A stretch of DNA of 17,245 nucleotides from Clostridia bacterium. Its GTDB lineage: Bacteria; Bacillota; Clostridia; Christensenellales; CAG-917. Below the pieces are notes generated by a model, which had not been told where the DNA came from, did no database searches, and worked only from the letters and a program-made list of their open reading frames with translations. Shown piece by piece: positions 5,709 to 13,175 of the stretch (positions are counted from its first letter, which is position 1; each line of letters starts with the position of its first letter). The stretch is taken from assembly GCA_900754695.1 (NCBI GenBank), contig CAAEDU010000109.1, positions 1 through 17,245 on the forward strand, written 5' to 3'. A program made the translations under genes and the position numbers.

Positions 5709-7025
5709 TCACTTCAGGAAGCCCTTGTAGTGCTTCATCATGATCTGAGACTCGAGCTGCTTGTTGAGCTCCAGCGCGACGGAGACGACGATGAGCAGTC
5801 CCGTTGCGGAGAAGGCGTTGTTGAAGCCGAGGTTGACGCCGCCCGCGGTGCCGAGTGCCTGGAAGATGAAGGTGGGCACGAGGGCGATGATCATGAGGAA
5901 GAACGCTCCGAAGAGGGTGATCCTGTTGCTTATCTTTTTAAGGAAGTCGCTGGTGGGCTTGCCCGCGCGGATGCCGGGGATGAAGCCGCCGTACTGCTGG
6001 ATGTTCTTGCTCACGTCCTCGGGGTTGAACTGGATCTGCGCGTAGAAGTACGAGAAGAACAGTATGAACAGCGCGAGGAGCACATAGTACACAGCCGTAC
6101 CGGAGCCCATATAGGTCGCATACCACACGTACGCTTCGCTATTGGGTGCGAAGAGCGCCATGATCATCTGCGGGAACATCAGGAGCGAAGAGGCGAAGAT
6201 GATGGGCATGACGCCGCTGCCGTTCACTCTGATGGGGATGTAGGTGGTCTGCCCGCCGTACATCTTGTTGCCCTTGATCTGCTTGGAATATTGCACCGTG
6301 ACTCTGCGCTCCGCGAGGTCGATGAACACGATGAAGAAGAATATCGCGATGACCACGAGGATGAAGCCGATGATGTTCCAGATGGCGGTCCACTGCTCGC
6401 CGACGGTCTTGAAAGCCTGACCCATCATCGCGCCCGCCTGCGAAAGGATGCCGACGAAGATGATGAGGGAGGAGCCGTTGCCGATGCCGTATTCCGTGAT
6501 GCGCTCGCCCAGCCACATGACCATCGTCGAGCCCGCCATCAGTATGATGATGACGCTCGCCATGGTGAGATACGGGGCGTCCCAACCGGATTCGAAAGCG
6601 AAGAGGGGGTTGATCGCGCCCTGGCTTCTCCAGCCGACCACGATACCGATGCCCTGCACCGCCGCGAGCACGAGCGCCACATAACGGGTGATCTGCGTGA
6701 TCTTGCGTCTGCCGGCGTCGCCTTCCTTGGAGAGCTTCTCGAGCTTGGGGATGACCAGAGTGAGAAGCTGCATGATGATAAACGCGTTGATGAACGGGAG
6801 AATGCCCAGCGAGAACAGAGTCGCGCTTTGCAGCGAGCCGCCCGACATCGAAGTCAGGATGTTCAGGAAGCTGGTCTGATCGAAGATGTCTCCGATCGCG
6901 TCGGCGCTCAGACCCGGGACGGGGATGAAGCAGCCTATCCTATACACCAAAAGGAGCGCCAGCGTCAGGAATATCTTGACGCGGATCTCCTTGGTCTTGA
7001 ACGCGTTTTTCAGTGTTTCCAACAT
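5709..7025 (-). CDS. secY: Protein translocase channel subunit SecY
   Basis: SecY is the membrane channel through which proteins are exported or inserted. The 438 residues hold about ten hydrophobic segments. The first helix follows a basic N-terminus (TLKNAFKTKEIRVK), then come the plug region near GLSADAIGDIF and MSGGSLQSATLFSLGILPFINAFIIMQL-type second helix. Cytoplasmic loops with basic residues (KLEKLSKEGDAGRRK) follow, and the C-terminal tail ends in YKGFLK. The ATG at 7025 lies one base after the rplO stop codon; the TTG three codons earlier has no proper ribosome binding site spacing. A weak AGAGG inside rplO may serve, with translational coupling. Placement between rplO and adk is universal for this cluster. 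Confidence 0.97.
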   Translation of the reverse strand: MLETLKNAFKTKEIRVKIFLTLALLLVYRIGCFIPVPGLSADAIGDIFDQTSFLNILTSMSGGSLQSATLFSLGILPFINAFIIMQLLTLVIPKLEKLSKEGDAGRRKITQITRYVALVLAAVQGIGIVVGWRSQGAINPLFAFESGWDAPYLTMASVIIILMAGSTMVMWLGERITEYGIGNGSSLIIFVGILSQAGAMMGQAFKTVGEQWTAIWNIIGFILVVIAIFFFIVFIDLAERRVTVQYSKQIKGNKMYGGQTTYIPIRVNGSGVMPIIFASSLLMFPQMIMALFAPNSEAYVWYATYMGSGTAVYYVLLALFILFFSYFYAQIQFNPEDVSKNIQQYGGFIPGIRAGKPTSDFLKKISNRITLFGAFFLMIIALVPTFIFQALGTAGGVNLGFNNAFSATGLLIVVSVALELNKQLESQIMMKHYKGFLK

Positions 7026-7026
7026 A

Positions 7027-7476
7027 TCAGTCAACTACCTCTGCTTTGCCGCCTGCCTTTTCGATCTTCTCCACGGCGGAACCGGTGAACTTCTGCGCCT
7101 GAACGGTGACTTTCTTCTCGAGAGTGCCATCGCCCAGCACTTTAAGACCGTACGGTTCGACGACCTTGATGATGCCGGCTGCAACGAGTTGGTCAATGCC
7201 CACAACGGCACCGTCCTCGAAGCGGTTGAACACCTCGACGTTGACGATGTTGTAGACGTGTGCGAATCTCTTGTTGTTGAACCCTTTCTTGGGGATCCTG
7301 CGCGTCAGAGGCATTTGGCCGCCCTCGAAGTTGGGGCGCACGCCGCCGCCGCTCCTCGCCCACTGTCCCTTGTGACCGCGGGTGGAAGTCTTGCCGGTGC
7401 CGCTGCCGATGCCGCGTCCGACGCGTTTGGAGGCTGTCTTTGCGCCTTCGGCGCCTTTCAGATCGTGAATGTTCAT
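7027..7476 (-). CDS. rplO: 50S ribosomal protein L15
   Basis: L15 is a late-assembly protein of the large subunit with a long glycine- and arginine-rich N-terminal arm. Here MNIHDLKGAEGAKTASKRVGRG starts 149 residues; GSGTGKTSTRGHKGQ (24-38), RPNFEGGQMPL and RRIPKKGF are diagnostic. The globular C-terminus ends in KAGGKAEVVD. The ATG at 7476 is five bases after GGAGG; a TTG at 7491, which overlaps the rpmD stop, would place the ribosome binding site inside the gene and is rejected. Its neighbours rpmD and secY are as expected. Confidence 0.97.
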   Translation of the reverse strand: MNIHDLKGAEGAKTASKRVGRGIGSGTGKTSTRGHKGQWARSGGGVRPNFEGGQMPLTRRIPKKGFNNKRFAHVYNIVNVEVFNRFEDGAVVGIDQLVAAGIIKVVEPYGLKVLGDGTLEKKVTVQAQKFTGSAVEKIEKAGGKAEVVD

Positions 7477-7487
7477 ATGGTCCTCCG

Positions 7488-7694
7488 TCAAATTTCCTCG
7501 ACCTTCACCAGGTGGGAAACCTTCTTGATCATCCCTCTCACCACCGCGTCGTCGCGAAAGGTGTTGGAGCTGCCCACTTTGTGCAGCCCGAGCGCCTCGA
7601 CGTTCGCCTTCTGATTTTTCAGGCAGGCGATGGTGCTCTTGACGAGGGTGACTTTGATCATCTTTTCTTCTTCTTTCTTCTTAGCCGCTGCCAT
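7488..7694 (-). CDS. rpmD: 50S ribosomal protein L30, N-terminally extended
   Basis: L30 is a small peripheral protein of the large subunit. The core from M12 (MIKVTLVKSTIACLKNQKA) to the end matches the family, including the HKVGSSNTFRDD segment and a C-terminal LVKVEEI. The full frame has 68 residues, eleven more than the core, beginning with the lysine/glutamate-rich MAAAKKKEEEK. The ATG at 7694 has AAGGAGG at correct distance whereas the inner ATG at 7661 has only a purine-rich GAAGAAAAG, so the extended start is preferred. It sits between rpsE and rplO. Confidence 0.94.
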   Translation of the reverse strand: MAAAKKKEEEKMIKVTLVKSTIACLKNQKANVEALGLHKVGSSNTFRDDAVVRGMIKKVSHLVKVEEI

Positions 7695-7704
7695 AGTGCC
7701 CTCC

Positions 7705-8220
7705 TTAGCCCTCGACGTCCACTCCGCGGAGTGCGGCGATCTGCTCTGCGTTCCTCAGCGAGCAAAGACCCTCGAGGGTGGCTTTCGCGCAGTTGATGGG
7801 GTTGTTGGAGCCGATGGACTTCGTCCTGATGTCCTTGATGCCGGACACTTCCAGGACCGCACGCACGGGGCCGCCCGCGATGACGCCGGTACCGGGTTCG
7901 GCGGGGAGCAGGACCACCTGACCGCGTCCGAACTTGCCGATGGCGTGATGGGGGATGGTGGTGCCTTTCAGCGCGATGTCGTGCATGCTGCGCTTGGCGA
8001 TCTGGGTCGCCTTCTCGATGGCTTCCGGCACCTCCGCCGCTTTGCCCATGCCGAGACCGACTTTGCCGTTTTCGTCGCCGACGACCACGAGCGCGCTGAA
8101 ACGCATGTTCCTGCCGCCCTTGACGACCTTGGTGACGCGGTTGACGGCGATGAGCTTCTTGGTGAGGCCGTCGTTCTCTTCTCTGTTTCTGTCGTTTCTT
8201 CTGTTGTCGCGTTCTGCCAT
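7705..8220 (-). CDS. rpsE: 30S ribosomal protein S5
   Basis: S5 takes part in decoding accuracy and in the mRNA entry site helicase of the 30S subunit. The 171 residues comprise a charged arginine/asparagine-rich N-terminus (ERDNRRNDRNREEN), the S5 double-stranded RNA-binding domain with VNRVTKVVKGGRNMRFSALV (26-45), GKVGLGMGKAAEVPEAI (52-68), and the C-terminal domain with LLPAEPGTGVIAGGPVRAV and SNNPINCAKAT. ATG 8220 follows AGGAGG. Gaps to rplR and rpmD are about ten bases or less. Confidence 0.97.
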   Translation of the reverse strand: MAERDNRRNDRNREENDGLTKKLIAVNRVTKVVKGGRNMRFSALVVVGDENGKVGLGMGKAAEVPEAIEKATQIAKRSMHDIALKGTTIPHHAIGKFGRGQVVLLPAEPGTGVIAGGPVRAVLEVSGIKDIRTKSIGSNNPINCAKATLEGLCSLRNAEQIAALRGVDVEG

Positions 8221-8228
8221 AACTCCTC

Positions 8229-8597
8229 CTAGAACTCCAGCCCGGCTTCTCTTGCGCCGGCGGCGAGAGCCGCAACTCTGCCCGTGTAGACGTAGCCGCC
8301 TCTGTCAAACACCACGGCTTTGATGCCGAGTGCGAGAGCCTTCTCCGCAACGGCGGCGCCGACGGCTTTGGCTGCTTCGGTCTTGGTCATGTCCGCGACC
8401 TTGGCTGCGACTGCCTTCTCGAGGGTGGACGCCGAGCAAAGGGTGACTCCCTTCACGTCGTCGATGACCTGCGCGTAGATGTGGTTGGTGCTCCTGTAGA
8501 CGTTGAGACGAGGACGCTCCGCGGTGCCGGAGACCTTCTTTCTCACTCTGGCGTGACGGACGAGTCTGTCCGCGTTTTTATCTTTCTTGTTTATCAT
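8229..8597 (-). CDS. rplR: 50S ribosomal protein L18
   Basis: L18 binds 5S rRNA with L5 and helps dock it to the large subunit. It is 122 residues. The basic N-terminus (NKKDKNADRLVRHARVRKKVSGT), RPRLNVYRSTNHIYAQVID (28-46) and the C-terminal FDRGGYVYTGRVAALAAGAREAGLEF pattern are diagnostic. ATG 8597 is preceded by AAGAGGTG at seven bases. The stop codon TAG overlaps the spacing region of rpsE. Confidence 0.97.
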   Translation of the reverse strand: MINKKDKNADRLVRHARVRKKVSGTAERPRLNVYRSTNHIYAQVIDDVKGVTLCSASTLEKAVAAKVADMTKTEAAKAVGAAVAEKALALGIKAVVFDRGGYVYTGRVAALAAGAREAGLEF

Positions 8598-8607
8598 AGT
8601 TCACCTC

Positions 8608-9147
8608 TTATTTACCGGCGGTCTTGCCTTCCTTGCGGATGACGACCTCGTCCTTGTAGTGGATGCCGTAGCCGTGATAGGGCTCGACGGGCTTGAGCGC
8701 CTTGATGGACGCCGCCGCCTGACCGACCTTCTGACGGTCGATGCCCTTGACCACGATCTCCAGAGGACCTGCCATGGCGAACGTGATGCCCTCGGGTGCG
8801 TCGAACTCCACGGGATGGGAGAAGCCGATGTTCATCGTGAGCTTGTTCGCGGTGGCGGTGACTTTATAGCCGACGCCGGCGACCACGAGGTTCTTCTCGA
8901 AGCCCTTGGTCACGCCCGTCACCATGTTGTGGATGAGCGCGCGGTAAAGGCCGTGAAGAGCGCGGTGGTCCTTGTCGTCGCTGTGACGCTTGACGAGGAT
9001 GTGACCGTCCTCGAGCACGACGTCGATGGAGGAGTCCACCTTCTGAGTGAGCGTGCCGAGAGGTCCTTTGACGGTGATGAGGTTGTCCGTGTTGTCGAAG
9101 GTGACGCCTGCGGGCAACGCGATGGGTGCTCTACCTATACGAGACAT
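8608..9147 (-). CDS. rplF: 50S ribosomal protein L6
   Basis: L6 lies at the base of the L7/L12 stalk next to the sarcin-ricin loop, where elongation factors bind. The 179 residues give two tandem L6 folds. MSRIGRAPIALPAGV begins the protein; TVKGPLGTL (24-32) and the second-domain GYGIHYKDEVVIRKEGKTAGK C-terminus are family marks. ATG 9147 is seven bases after AGGAGGT. The ribosome binding site is only one or two bases past the rpsH stop, a spacing repeated through the spc segment. Confidence 0.97.
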   Translation of the reverse strand: MSRIGRAPIALPAGVTFDNTDNLITVKGPLGTLTQKVDSSIDVVLEDGHILVKRHSDDKDHRALHGLYRALIHNMVTGVTKGFEKNLVVAGVGYKVTATANKLTMNIGFSHPVEFDAPEGITFAMAGPLEIVVKGIDRQKVGQAAASIKALKPVEPYHGYGIHYKDEVVIRKEGKTAGK

Positions 9148-9158
9148 ACCTTACCTCC

Positions 9159-9554
9159 TTACCACACGTAGGCGAGCACTTCGCCGCCGACGTGCTGTGC
9201 CTTGGCTTCCTTGTCGGTGAGGATGCCCTTGGAGGTGGAGAGAATGGCAATGCCCATTCCGTTGAGCACCTTCGGGATGTCATCCACGCCGGCGTAGACG
9301 CGCAGACCGGGCTTGGACACTCTCTCGAGCGCGGTGACGACCTTCTGTCCCTTGACGGGGGAATATTTCAGGGTGATGAGGATGTCGTTCTGAACGGCGT
9401 TCTCCACGATCTCGTAACCCTTGACGTAACCTTCCCTCACGAGGATGTCCGCGATGGCGACCTTGACCTTGCTGGCGGGCACCGTGACGGTGTCGTGCTT
9501 GGCGGTCAGGGCGTTTCTGATTCTGGTCAACATATCTGCAATGGGATCTGTCAT
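9159..9554 (-). CDS. rpsH: 30S ribosomal protein S8
   Basis: S8 binds helix 21 of 16S rRNA early in assembly; in E. coli it also represses the spc operon at the rplE region. The 131 residues are the standard length. MTDPIADMLTRIRNAL opens the protein and STSKGILTDKEAKAQHVGGEVLAYVW, the highly conserved C-terminal RNA-binding region, closes it. ATG 9554 is preceded by AAGGAGG at about nine bases. The neighbours rpsZ and rplF are as usual. Confidence 0.97.
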   Translation of the reverse strand: MTDPIADMLTRIRNALTAKHDTVTVPASKVKVAIADILVREGYVKGYEIVENAVQNDILITLKYSPVKGQKVVTALERVSKPGLRVYAGVDDIPKVLNGMGIAILSTSKGILTDKEAKAQHVGGEVLAYVW

Positions 9555-9567
9555 TTTGTCTGCCTCC

Positions 9568-9753
9568 TTACCAGCTCGCCTTTCTGACTCCGGGGATCTG
9601 GCCCTTGTAGGCGAGATTGCGGAAACATACTCTGCATATGCCGTACTTTCTCAACACGGAATGGGGACGTCCGCAGATGCGGCAGCGAGTGTACTCGCGC
9701 GTCGAGAATTTCTGGGGTCTTTGCTGCTTGATTTTCATTGAAGTTTTCGCCAT
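9568..9753 (-). CDS. rpsZ: 30S ribosomal protein S14, zinc type
   Basis: S14 lies in the head of the small subunit. This is the short, 61-residue type Z form with a zinc ribbon: C24 and C27 (CRIC), C40 and C43 (CRVC), followed by FRNLAYKGQIPGVRKASW. Type Z is the main S14 in Gram-positive and thermophilic bacteria. ATG 9753 has AAGGAG upstream. A zinc-free long paralogue for zinc starvation is common elsewhere in such genomes but is not seen in this window. Confidence 0.97.
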   Translation of the reverse strand: MAKTSMKIKQQRPQKFSTREYTRCRICGRPHSVLRKYGICRVCFRNLAYKGQIPGVRKASW

Positions 9754-9765
9754 TGTGAACTCTCC

Positions 9766-10362
9766 TTACTTCGCGAAAGGCATGCCGAGCAGTCTCAGTA
9801 GCTCGCGCGCTTCTTCGTCCGTCTTTGCGGTGGTGACGATGCAGATGTCGAAACCGCGCACCTTCTCGATCTGATCGTAAGAGATCTCGGGGAAGATGAG
9901 CTGCTCCTTGACGCCGAGCGCGTAGTTGCCTCTGCCGTCAAAGGACTTTGCGGACACTCCGCGGAAGTCACGCACGCGGGGCAATGCGATGGAGATGAAT
10001 TTGTCGAGGAAGTCGTACATCCTATCTCCGCGCAGAGTGACCTTCGCGCCGACGTTCATGCCCTCTCTCACCTTGAAGTTCGCAACGCTCTTCTTCGCGG
10101 TGGTGACGACGGGCTTCTGACCTGCGATCTGCTTGAGCTCCTCAACGGCTATCTGCAGGGACTTGCTGTTGTCCTTGCAATCACCGAGGCCCATGTTGAG
10201 CACGATCTTCTCCAGACGGGGAACTTCGTTGATGTTCTTGTAACCGAAATGTTTTACAAGAGCGGGGACGACCTCGTCGCGGTAGAGCGCTCTCATTCTG
10301 TATCTTTCGGCATTTTGATCGGTTGCAGTTGCTTTAGCAACCTGATTTTTCTTTTCTGCCAC
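9766..10362 (-). CDS. rplE: 50S ribosomal protein L5, GTG start and extended N-terminus
   Basis: L5 binds 5S rRNA and forms part of the central protuberance, touching the P-site tRNA. The family region begins at about residue 23 (MRALYRDEVVPALVKHFGY) and contains PRLEKIVLNMGLGD (48-61), the TTAKKSVANFKVREG run, RGDRMYDFLDKFI and the C-terminal ARELLRLLGMPF. The frame has 198 residues against about 180. The GTG at 10362 has GGAGG six bases upstream, while the inner ATG lacks one, so the roughly 20-residue extension is likely real. It is the only non-ATG start in the block that I accept. Confidence 0.95.
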   Translation of the reverse strand: MAEKKNQVAKATATDQNAERYRMRALYRDEVVPALVKHFGYKNINEVPRLEKIVLNMGLGDCKDNSKSLQIAVEELKQIAGQKPVVTTAKKSVANFKVREGMNVGAKVTLRGDRMYDFLDKFISIALPRVRDFRGVSAKSFDGRGNYALGVKEQLIFPEISYDQIEKVRGFDICIVTTAKTDEEARELLRLLGMPFAK

Positions 10363-10380
10363 GATAAACCTCCGTGATTG

Positions 10381-10785
10381 TTAGTCTTCTGTCTTCGCCT
10401 TGGCGGTCTTTTTCTTGGCTGCCTTTTTGGCTGCTTTCTTGGCGGAGGACTTCTTCTCGTCGAGAGAGGCGCCGCACTTGGCGCACACGCGCACGGACTT
10501 CATCTTGCCGTCGCGCTCCTCCTTGATGTGACGCACGCGCACCACGCCGCCGCACTCGCCGCAGATGTGCATGACGTTGCTGGCGTCGATGGCGCCTTCC
10601 TGCTTGAGGATGCCGCCCTTATCCTGCGCGTTGCGGGGCTTCTTGCTCTTGGAGACGATGTTGACGCCCTCGACGTAGACACGTCCCGTCGCGGGTCTGA
10701 CCGCGAGCACCTTGCCCGCCTTGCCCTTGTCCTTGCCGGCGATGACCATAACGTTATCGCCCTTTCTGACGTTCATTTCTGCCAT
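10381..10785 (-). CDS. rplX: 50S ribosomal protein L24, zinc type with basic tail
   Basis: L24 is one of the two initiator proteins of large-subunit assembly. It starts with a KOW motif (VRKGDNVMVIAGKDKGKAG, 6-24), followed by VYVEGVNIV and GGILKQEGAIDASNV. In place of the plain C-terminal strand pair there is a four-cysteine ribbon, C75/C78 and C101/C104, as in other zinc-type L24 proteins. Residues 111-134 form a tail almost wholly of lysine, alanine, serine and threonine. Length is 134 against about 105. The ATG at 10785 is six bases after GAGGAGG; an upstream in-frame start at 10800 would put the site inside the gene. The gene sits between rplN and rplE. Confidence 0.95.
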   Translation of the reverse strand: MAEMNVRKGDNVMVIAGKDKGKAGKVLAVRPATGRVYVEGVNIVSKSKKPRNAQDKGGILKQEGAIDASNVMHICGECGGVVRVRHIKEERDGKMKSVRVCAKCGASLDEKKSSAKKAAKKAAKKKTAKAKTED

Positions 10786-10796
10786 ATCACGCCTCC

Positions 10797-11165
10797 TCAC
10801 AGCACTTCGGGCGCGAGGGAGATTATCTTCATATAATCTTTGTCGCGCAGCTCGCGTGCGATGGGCCCGAAGATACGGGTGCCCTGGGGTTGCTTTTGGT
10901 TGTCGATGATGACGGCGGCGTTGTCGTCGAACTTGATATAGCTGCCGTCCGCGCGCTGGATGCCCATGTGGGTGCGCACGATGACCGCCTTGACGACGTC
11001 GCCCTTCTTCACCTTGCCGCCGGGGATGGCGGACTTGACGGACGCCACGATGACGTCACCGATGTTGCCGCTCCTGCGGAAGGAACCGCCGAGGACTCTG
11101 ATGCACATGATCTCTTTGGCGCCGCTGTTGTCTGCGACTTTGAGCCTGGTTTGTGGTTGTATCAT
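10797..11165 (-). CDS. rplN: 50S ribosomal protein L14
   Basis: L14 lies at the subunit interface and forms an inter-subunit bridge. It is 122 residues, the exact usual length. MIQPQTRLKVADNSGAKEI opens it; VKKGDVVKAVIVRTH (52-66), FDDNAAVIID (77-86) and GTRIFGPIARELRD (93-106) are signatures. ATG 11165 follows AAGGAGGGC. The stop overlaps the ribosome binding site region of rplX (TGAGGAGG). Confidence 0.98.
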   Translation of the reverse strand: MIQPQTRLKVADNSGAKEIMCIRVLGGSFRRSGNIGDVIVASVKSAIPGGKVKKGDVVKAVIVRTHMGIQRADGSYIKFDDNAAVIIDNQKQPQGTRIFGPIARELRDKDYMKIISLAPEVL

Positions 11166-11175
11166 GCTGCCCTCC

Positions 11176-11430
11176 TTATTTCGCCTTCTCGATGATCTCT
11201 ACAAGGCGCCAGCACTTCTCTTTGGAGAGGGGACGGGTCTCTGCGACGAGGACCTTGTCGCCCACTCTGCACTCGTTGTTCTCGTCGTGCGCCTTGAGTT
11301 TCTTGGTGCGGCTGACGATCTTTTTGTAGAGAGGATGTTTGACGCGCTCGTTGATGGCGACGACGATGGTCTTGTCCATCTTGTCGCTGACGACGATGCC
11401 GACTCTTTCTTTTCTCAGATTTCTTTCCAT
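11176..11430 (-). CDS. rpsQ: 30S ribosomal protein S17
   Basis: S17 is a primary 16S rRNA-binding protein of the OB fold. The 84 residues include the segments RKERVGIVVSDKMDKTIVV (6-24), HPLYKKIVSRTKKLKAHDE (33-51) and the closing ETRPLSKEKCWRLVEIIEKAK. ATG 11430 has GGAGGAC upstream. The neighbours rpmC and rplN are the universal ones. Confidence 0.97.
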   Translation of the reverse strand: MERNLRKERVGIVVSDKMDKTIVVAINERVKHPLYKKIVSRTKKLKAHDENNECRVGDKVLVAETRPLSKEKCWRLVEIIEKAK

Positions 11431-11445
11431 ACTGTCCTCCGTTTA

Positions 11446-11667
11446 TCAGCCCTTGCTGCCCTCGTTTTCCTTGGCGCGGGCGAGCTCTCTCTGACGGATG
11501 ACGGTCTTGACGCGAGCGATGTCACGTCTGGTCTCCACCAGCACCATGGGGTTGGTGAGCTGATTGGTGGCATGCTTGAAGCGGAGGAAAAACAGCTCCG
11601 ACTTCAGCTCGTTGAGCTTGTTCTGCAGCTCTTTATCGGTCATTTCCAAAACTTGTTTAGATTTCAT
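11446..11667 (-). CDS. rpmC: 50S ribosomal protein L29
   Basis: L29 is a two-helix protein beside the polypeptide exit, near the trigger factor and SRP docking site. The 73 residues (usual about 65) contain LNELKSELFFLRFKHATNQL (18-37) and the second helix VETRRDIARVKTVIRQRE; the final residues are a short charged extension. The ATG at 11667 overlaps the rplP stop by four bases (ATGA). No strong ribosome binding site is present, which suggests coupling with L16 translation. Confidence 0.96.
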   Translation of the reverse strand: MKSKQVLEMTDKELQNKLNELKSELFFLRFKHATNQLTNPMVLVETRRDIARVKTVIRQRELARAKENEGSKG

Positions 11668-12098
11668 TCTTCACCGCCTTCGGCTTCCTGATCCGCCTTG
11701 GAAACGCACTTGCACTTGATGGGGAGCTTGTGCATTGCAAGACGCAGAGCCTCTCTTGCTATGGCTTCGTCCACGCCCGCGATCTCGAACATCACGCGGC
11801 CCGGCTTGACCACTGCCACCCAATATTCGGGAGAACCTTTACCGCTGCCCATGCGGGTCTCGGCAGGCTTCTTGGTGACGGGCTTGTGGGGGAAGATGTC
11901 CACCCACACTTTGCCGCCTCTGCGGATATATCTCGTCATTGCGACACGCGCCGCTTCGATCTGGTTGGAGGTGATCCAGCCCGGCTCGAGAGCCACAAGA
12001 CCGTACTCGCCGTATGCGATGACGTTGCCCTTGTTGGCTTTGCCCTTCATCCTGCCGCGGAACTGGCGGCGTCTCTTGACACGTTTAGGCATCAACAT
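11664..12098 (-). CDS. rplP: 50S ribosomal protein L16
   Basis: L16 contacts the A-site tRNA and is needed for late large-subunit assembly. MLMPKRVKRRRQFRGRMKG is the canonical beginning; GEYGLVALEPGWITSNQIEA (28-47), ARVAMTR and RMGSGKGSPEYWVAVVKPG (79-97) are diagnostic. The ATG at 12098 gives 144 residues, the usual length, and lies nine bases after AAGGAGG inside rpsC. A TTG at 12104 overlapping the rpsC stop adds two residues but has poor spacing. Confidence 0.97.
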   Translation of the reverse strand: MLMPKRVKRRRQFRGRMKGKANKGNVIAYGEYGLVALEPGWITSNQIEAARVAMTRYIRRGGKVWVDIFPHKPVTKKPAETRMGSGKGSPEYWVAVVKPGRVMFEIAGVDEAIAREALRLAMHKLPIKCKCVSKADQEAEGGEE

Positions 12099-12100
12099 AA

Positions 12101-12760
12101 TCAATTACCTCCTTCCACGGGGTTCTTTCCGAGCACTTCGCCCTTGTAGATCCAGCACTTCACGCCGATGGCACCGAAGGTGGTGTTGGCTCTCGCCACG
12201 CCGTAATCGATGTCCGCACGGAGCGTCTGAAGCGGGATGGAACCTTCGTGATAGCTCTCGCTCCTCGCGATCTCTGCGCCGTCAAGTCTGCCGGAAACTT
12301 TGACCTTGACGCCCTTGGCGCCCGCCTTCATCGCCCTTGCCATAGCCTGCTTCATGCTGCGGCGGAAGGACGCTCTGTTCTCGAGCTGCTTGGCGATGGA
12401 CTCCGCGACAAGCTGTGCGTCCGCGTCGAAGTGCTTGACTTCCATGATGTTGACGCTGACCTTCTTGCCCGCTGCGATGAGCCCCTGCACTTCCTTGGTG
12501 ATGGCTTCCACGCCGGCGCCCGCCTTGCCGATGAGGGTCGCGGGACGTGCGGTATAGATGCTGACCACGATCTTGTCCGCCGCTCTCTCGATGGTGATCT
12601 TGGAGATGGCGTTGTCGTAGTATTTGTTCTTGATGTGCTTGCGGATCTTGTCATCCTCGACGAGGCAGTCCGCAAAGTTCTTCTTGTCGGCATACCACTT
12701 GGCTTCCCAGGGCTTGATGACACCGATTCTGAGGCCGTTCGGATCGACTTTCTGTCCCAT
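12101..12760 (-). CDS. rpsC: 30S ribosomal protein S3
   Basis: S3 lines the mRNA entry tunnel and, with S4 and S5, unwinds mRNA. The 219 residues comprise MGQKVDPNGLRIGVIKPWEAKW at the start and an N-terminal KH domain with IGKAGAGVEAITKEV (77-91) as the GxxG region. The C-terminal domain includes MKQAMARAMKAGAKGVKVKVSGRL (136-159) and ARSESYHEGSIPLQTLRADIDYG. ATG 12760 follows AAGGAGGT. The final bases encode the ribosome binding site of rplP. Confidence 0.97.
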   Translation of the reverse strand: MGQKVDPNGLRIGVIKPWEAKWYADKKNFADCLVEDDKIRKHIKNKYYDNAISKITIERAADKIVVSIYTARPATLIGKAGAGVEAITKEVQGLIAAGKKVSVNIMEVKHFDADAQLVAESIAKQLENRASFRRSMKQAMARAMKAGAKGVKVKVSGRLDGAEIARSESYHEGSIPLQTLRADIDYGVARANTTFGAIGVKCWIYKGEVLGKNPVEGGN

Positions 12761-12774
12761 ATGCGTTTACCTCC

Positions 12775-13164
12775 TTATGCGTTCACACTGTCGAGAATGA
12801 CGGTGATGTGACTCGTGCGTTTGTTGATGCGGAATGCCCTGCCCTGTGCTCTCGGCATGATGCGCTTGAGCGTGGGTCCCTCATTGGCATAGCACTCGGC
12901 GATGACGAGGTCGCCTCTGGAGAGGTTCATGTTGTTCTCCGCGTTCGCGACCGCGCTGTTGACGAGCTTGAAAAGCACTTCGCTCGCCGCCTTGGGCGTG
13001 TTTTCGAGGATGGCGAGAGCCTCCGTGACGGGTTTCCCCTTGATGACATCGAGGACGATGCGCACCTTGAAGGGGGAGATCCTGATGAACTTTGCCGTTG
13101 CTCTGGGCCTGGTGTCGGCTTTTGCCTGACGCTCGAGGGCCTTCTGTTTACTTCTGGTAGCCAT
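12775..13164 (-). CDS. rplV: 50S ribosomal protein L22, N-terminally extended
   Basis: L22 sends a long hairpin into the peptide exit tunnel, where some macrolide-resistance changes map. The 129 residues begin with a basic stretch (ATRSKQKALERQAKADTR) of about 20 residues not found in the shortest family members. The core follows: ATAKFIRISPFKVRIVLDVI (23-42), VNSAVANAENN (68-78) and the C-terminal hairpin PRAQGRAFRINKRTSHITVIL. ATG 13164 has AAGGAGG at good distance, supporting the extension. Confidence 0.96.
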   Translation of the reverse strand: MATRSKQKALERQAKADTRPRATAKFIRISPFKVRIVLDVIKGKPVTEALAILENTPKAASEVLFKLVNSAVANAENNMNLSRGDLVIAECYANEGPTLKRIMPRAQGRAFRINKRTSHITVILDSVNA

Positions 13165-13175
13165 TGGATCCCTCC

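Noticed and set aside
5655..7088. A 477-codon open frame on the plus strand opposite secY and adk
   Set aside because: It is antisense to two highly conserved genes, has a D/E/H/R-rich composition typical of the reverse of GC-rich codons, and has no convincing ribosome binding site.
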